Shown here: positions 6,660 to 7,865 of the stretch, piece by piece | How positions within the stretch are numbered: position 1 is the first letter of the stretch | Layout: each line of letters starts with the position of its first letter | NCBI GenBank assembly: GCA_964638815.1 | Contig: CAZXBB010000330.1 | Coordinates: 1 to 7,865 of the forward strand | Direction of reading: 5' to 3' | Length of the DNA: 7,865 nucleotides | Origin: CAZXBB01 sp964638815 | GTDB lineage: Bacteria; Planctomycetota; Phycisphaerae; Phycisphaerales; SM1A02 | Made by a program: the position numbers and the translations under genes | The notes under the pieces: model-generated | The model's database searches: none | The model's input: only the letters and a program-made list of their open reading frames with translations | Told to the model about the DNA's origin: nothing

Positions 6660-7321
6660 TGGCCGACGCCGGTGCCAGCCTCGAGCAGCTCCACGCGGAC
6701 TTCGTCAAGGGACTCTGGAGAGAGAATCCCGTCTTCATCATGGTGCTCGGCATGTGCCCGGCGCTGGCCGTGACGAACAGCGCGATCAACGCGCTCGCGA
6801 TGGGGGCGGCGACGGCCTTCGTGCTCGTCGGGTCGAGCCTGCTCGTGTCGCTGCTGCGGTCGTTCATCCCCAGGCAGGTCCGCATCACGACGTACATCGT
6901 CATCATCGCGACGTTCGTGACCGTGGCGGACCTCTCACTCGAGGCGATTGCTCCCGGCGTGCACCGCGCGCTCGGGGCGTTCATCTCGCTCATCGTCGTC
7001 AACTGCCTGATCCTCGGCCGGCAGGAGGCGTTCGCGAGCCGCCACCGGGTCGGCCCCGCGGTGGCGGACGCCGCCGGCATGGCGATCGGCTTCACGCTCG
7101 CGCTGCTCTGTCTCGGGGCGGGTCGCGAGATCCTCGGGTCGGGCTCGCTCTTCGGCGTCGAGCTCTTCGGCGACCGCTTCGAGCCGTGGGTCATCATGAT
7201 CATGCCGCCGGGCGGGTTCTTCATGCTCGGCTTCATCCTGCTGTTCTGCAACTGGCTGAAGCGCCCGCGAGCCCTGCGCACGCGGCGGCCGCGCCGGCCG
7301 GGAGAGGGGGGCGCCGGATGA
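6659..7321 (+). CDS. rnfE: Rnf electron transport complex subunit RnfE
   Basis: Encodes 220 residues. RnfE is an integral membrane subunit with six helices that pairs with the homologous, oppositely oriented RnfA; each supplies two cysteines to a cluster in the membrane core between RnfG/RnfD and the cytoplasmic side. Signatures: FVKGLWRENPVFIMVLGMCPALAVT with Cys33 (about residues 15-38), NCLILGRQEAFAS with Cys116 (115-127), and a late IMPPGGFFMLGF helix. Hydrophobic segments lie near 24-45, 50-68, 75-98, 100-120, 135-155 and 180-200. The final 20 residues are very arginine-rich (RPRALRTRRPRRP), consistent with a cytoplasmic C-terminus by the positive-inside rule and with the known opposite topology of RnfE and RnfA. 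It is distinguished from rnfA by the VLGMCPALAVT and LILGRQEAFA signatures. The start overlaps rnfG by 1 bp and has a strong Shine-Dalgarno. The end overlaps rnfA by ATGA. Confidence 0.96.
   Translation: MADAGASLEQLHADFVKGLWRENPVFIMVLGMCPALAVTNSAINALAMGAATAFVLVGSSLLVSLLRSFIPRQVRITTYIVIIATFVTVADLSLEAIAPGVHRALGAFISLIVVNCLILGRQEAFASRHRVGPAVADAAGMAIGFTLALLCLGAGREILGSGSLFGVELFGDRFEPWVIMIMPPGGFFMLGFILLFCNWLKRPRALRTRRPRRPGEGGAG
7301..7311 (+). promoter_or_regulatory. rnfA ribosome binding site
   Basis: The purine run GGAGAGGGGGG ends 6 bases before the rnfA ATG at 7318, within the last codons of rnfE, and supports that start together with the ATGA overlap. Confidence 0.55.
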
Positions 7322-7865
7322 GCGACCTGTTCTGGATCTTCATCAGCGCGATGCTGATCAACAACTTCACGCTGTCGTATTTTCTCGGCCTGTGCCCGTT
7401 CTTCGGCGTGTCGGGCCGGCTCACGACGGCGTTCCGTCTCGGGCTCGCGACGATCTTCGTCATGGCCATCACGTCGCTGTGCGCGTCGTTTCTGAACGCC
7501 TACGTGCTTCCGTACGCGCCGTACCTGCGTCTCATCAGCTTCATCGTGGTCGTCGCGAGCACGGTGCAGTTCGTGGAGATGGTGATCCGCAAGCTCAGCC
7601 CCGTGCTCTTCCGCGCGCTCGGCATCTTCCTGCCGCTCATCACGACGAACTGCGCGATCCTGGCCCTCGCCCTCTTCCAGACGAGCCGGGACTACTCGCT
7701 CGTCCAGGGCATCGCGTTCGCCCTCGGGGCGGGCAGCGGCTTCACGCTCGCGCTCGTGCTGATGGCGGCGCTGCGCGAAGAAGCCGAACTCTCGAGCGTG
7801 CCGGCCATCGTGAGGGGCACGGCGCTCAACATGTTCATCGCGGGCCTGCTCTCGCTGCCGGTCAT
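7318..7865 (+). CDS. rnfA: Rnf electron transport complex subunit RnfA, 3'-truncated by window edge
   Basis: 182 codons are visible with no stop before the edge. RnfA proteins are about 190 residues, so only around ten are missing. RnfA is the membrane partner of RnfE, with six helices in inverted orientation. Signatures: INNFTLSYFLGLCPFFGVS (residues 14-32) with Cys26, and FLPLITTNCAILALAL (104-119) with Cys112; these cysteines and Cys33/Cys116 of RnfE are the expected ligands of the intramembrane cluster. Hydrophobic segments lie near 4-25, 41-63, 70-90, 97-119, 124-150 and 165 onward. A late ALREEAELSSVP loop (about 150-160) matches the usual RnfA loop before the last helix. The start at 7318 overlaps the rnfE stop by ATGA and gives the standard RnfA N-terminus. 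The next gene is expected to be rnfB, which is outside the window. Confidence 0.96.
   Translation, partial: MSDLFWIFISAMLINNFTLSYFLGLCPFFGVSGRLTTAFRLGLATIFVMAITSLCASFLNAYVLPYAPYLRLISFIVVVASTVQFVEMVIRKLSPVLFRALGIFLPLITTNCAILALALFQTSRDYSLVQGIAFALGAGSGFTLALVLMAALREEAELSSVPAIVRGTALNMFIAGLLSLPV

Noticed and set aside
3524..7865. Na+-translocating NADH:quinone reductase (nqr) operon
   Set aside because: An RnfC with two ferredoxin motifs is present and no NqrA is seen; the gene order and signatures are those of Rnf, the related complex.

Overview
The window is a GC-rich (by eye about 70% or more), gap-free stretch of bacterial DNA carrying most of an Rnf (ferredoxin:NAD+ oxidoreductase, ion-pumping) operon. 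All genes are on the + strand. The order is a large pyruvate:ferredoxin oxidoreductase (PFOR)-like gene cut at the left edge, then rnfC, rnfD, rnfG, rnfE, and rnfA cut at the right edge. C-D-G-E-A is the arrangement found in clostridial, Thermotoga and Bacteroidetes-type operons, where rnfB follows rnfA. E. coli-type clusters are A-B-C-D-G-E. The high GC, the G/C-ending codons and this order suggest an anaerobic or facultative lineage outside Gammaproteobacteria (an Acidobacteriota- or Gemmatimonadota-like genome is only a guess). No taxonomic marker is present.

Layout: 1-3527 is the 3' part of the PFOR-like gene, in frame with the left edge. 3524-4939 is rnfC, 4936-5958 rnfD, 5955-6659 rnfG, 6659-7321 rnfE, and 7318 onward rnfA. 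Every junction overlaps by 4 bp (ATGA) or, at rnfG/rnfE, by 1 bp (TGATG). There is therefore no intergenic sequence, no internal promoter or terminator is visible, and the set should be transcribed and translated as one coupled unit. I see no RNA gene, mobile element or CRISPR array.

How the genes work together: RnfC (FMN, NADH site, two [4Fe-4S] clusters), RnfD and RnfG (each with a covalent FMN-threonine site), and RnfE and RnfA (inverted membrane pair holding a cluster through paired cysteines) look intact and functional. RnfB, the usual ferredoxin-side subunit, is expected just past the right edge.

The unusual element is the first gene. It resembles PFOR along its visible length: domain II, gamma-like domain III, two ferredoxin-like segments, a ThDP-binding domain and a C-terminal helical tail. 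Yet the cysteines needed for [4Fe-4S] clusters are missing. In both ferredoxin-like segments only the first and fourth cysteine positions survive, at exact spacing, and the proximal-cluster ligands of the ThDP domain are also not found. A ThDP-type GDG motif remains. A PFOR-fold protein apparently without its electron wire, translationally coupled to an otherwise normal Rnf complex, is the strongest candidate here for an undescribed system.
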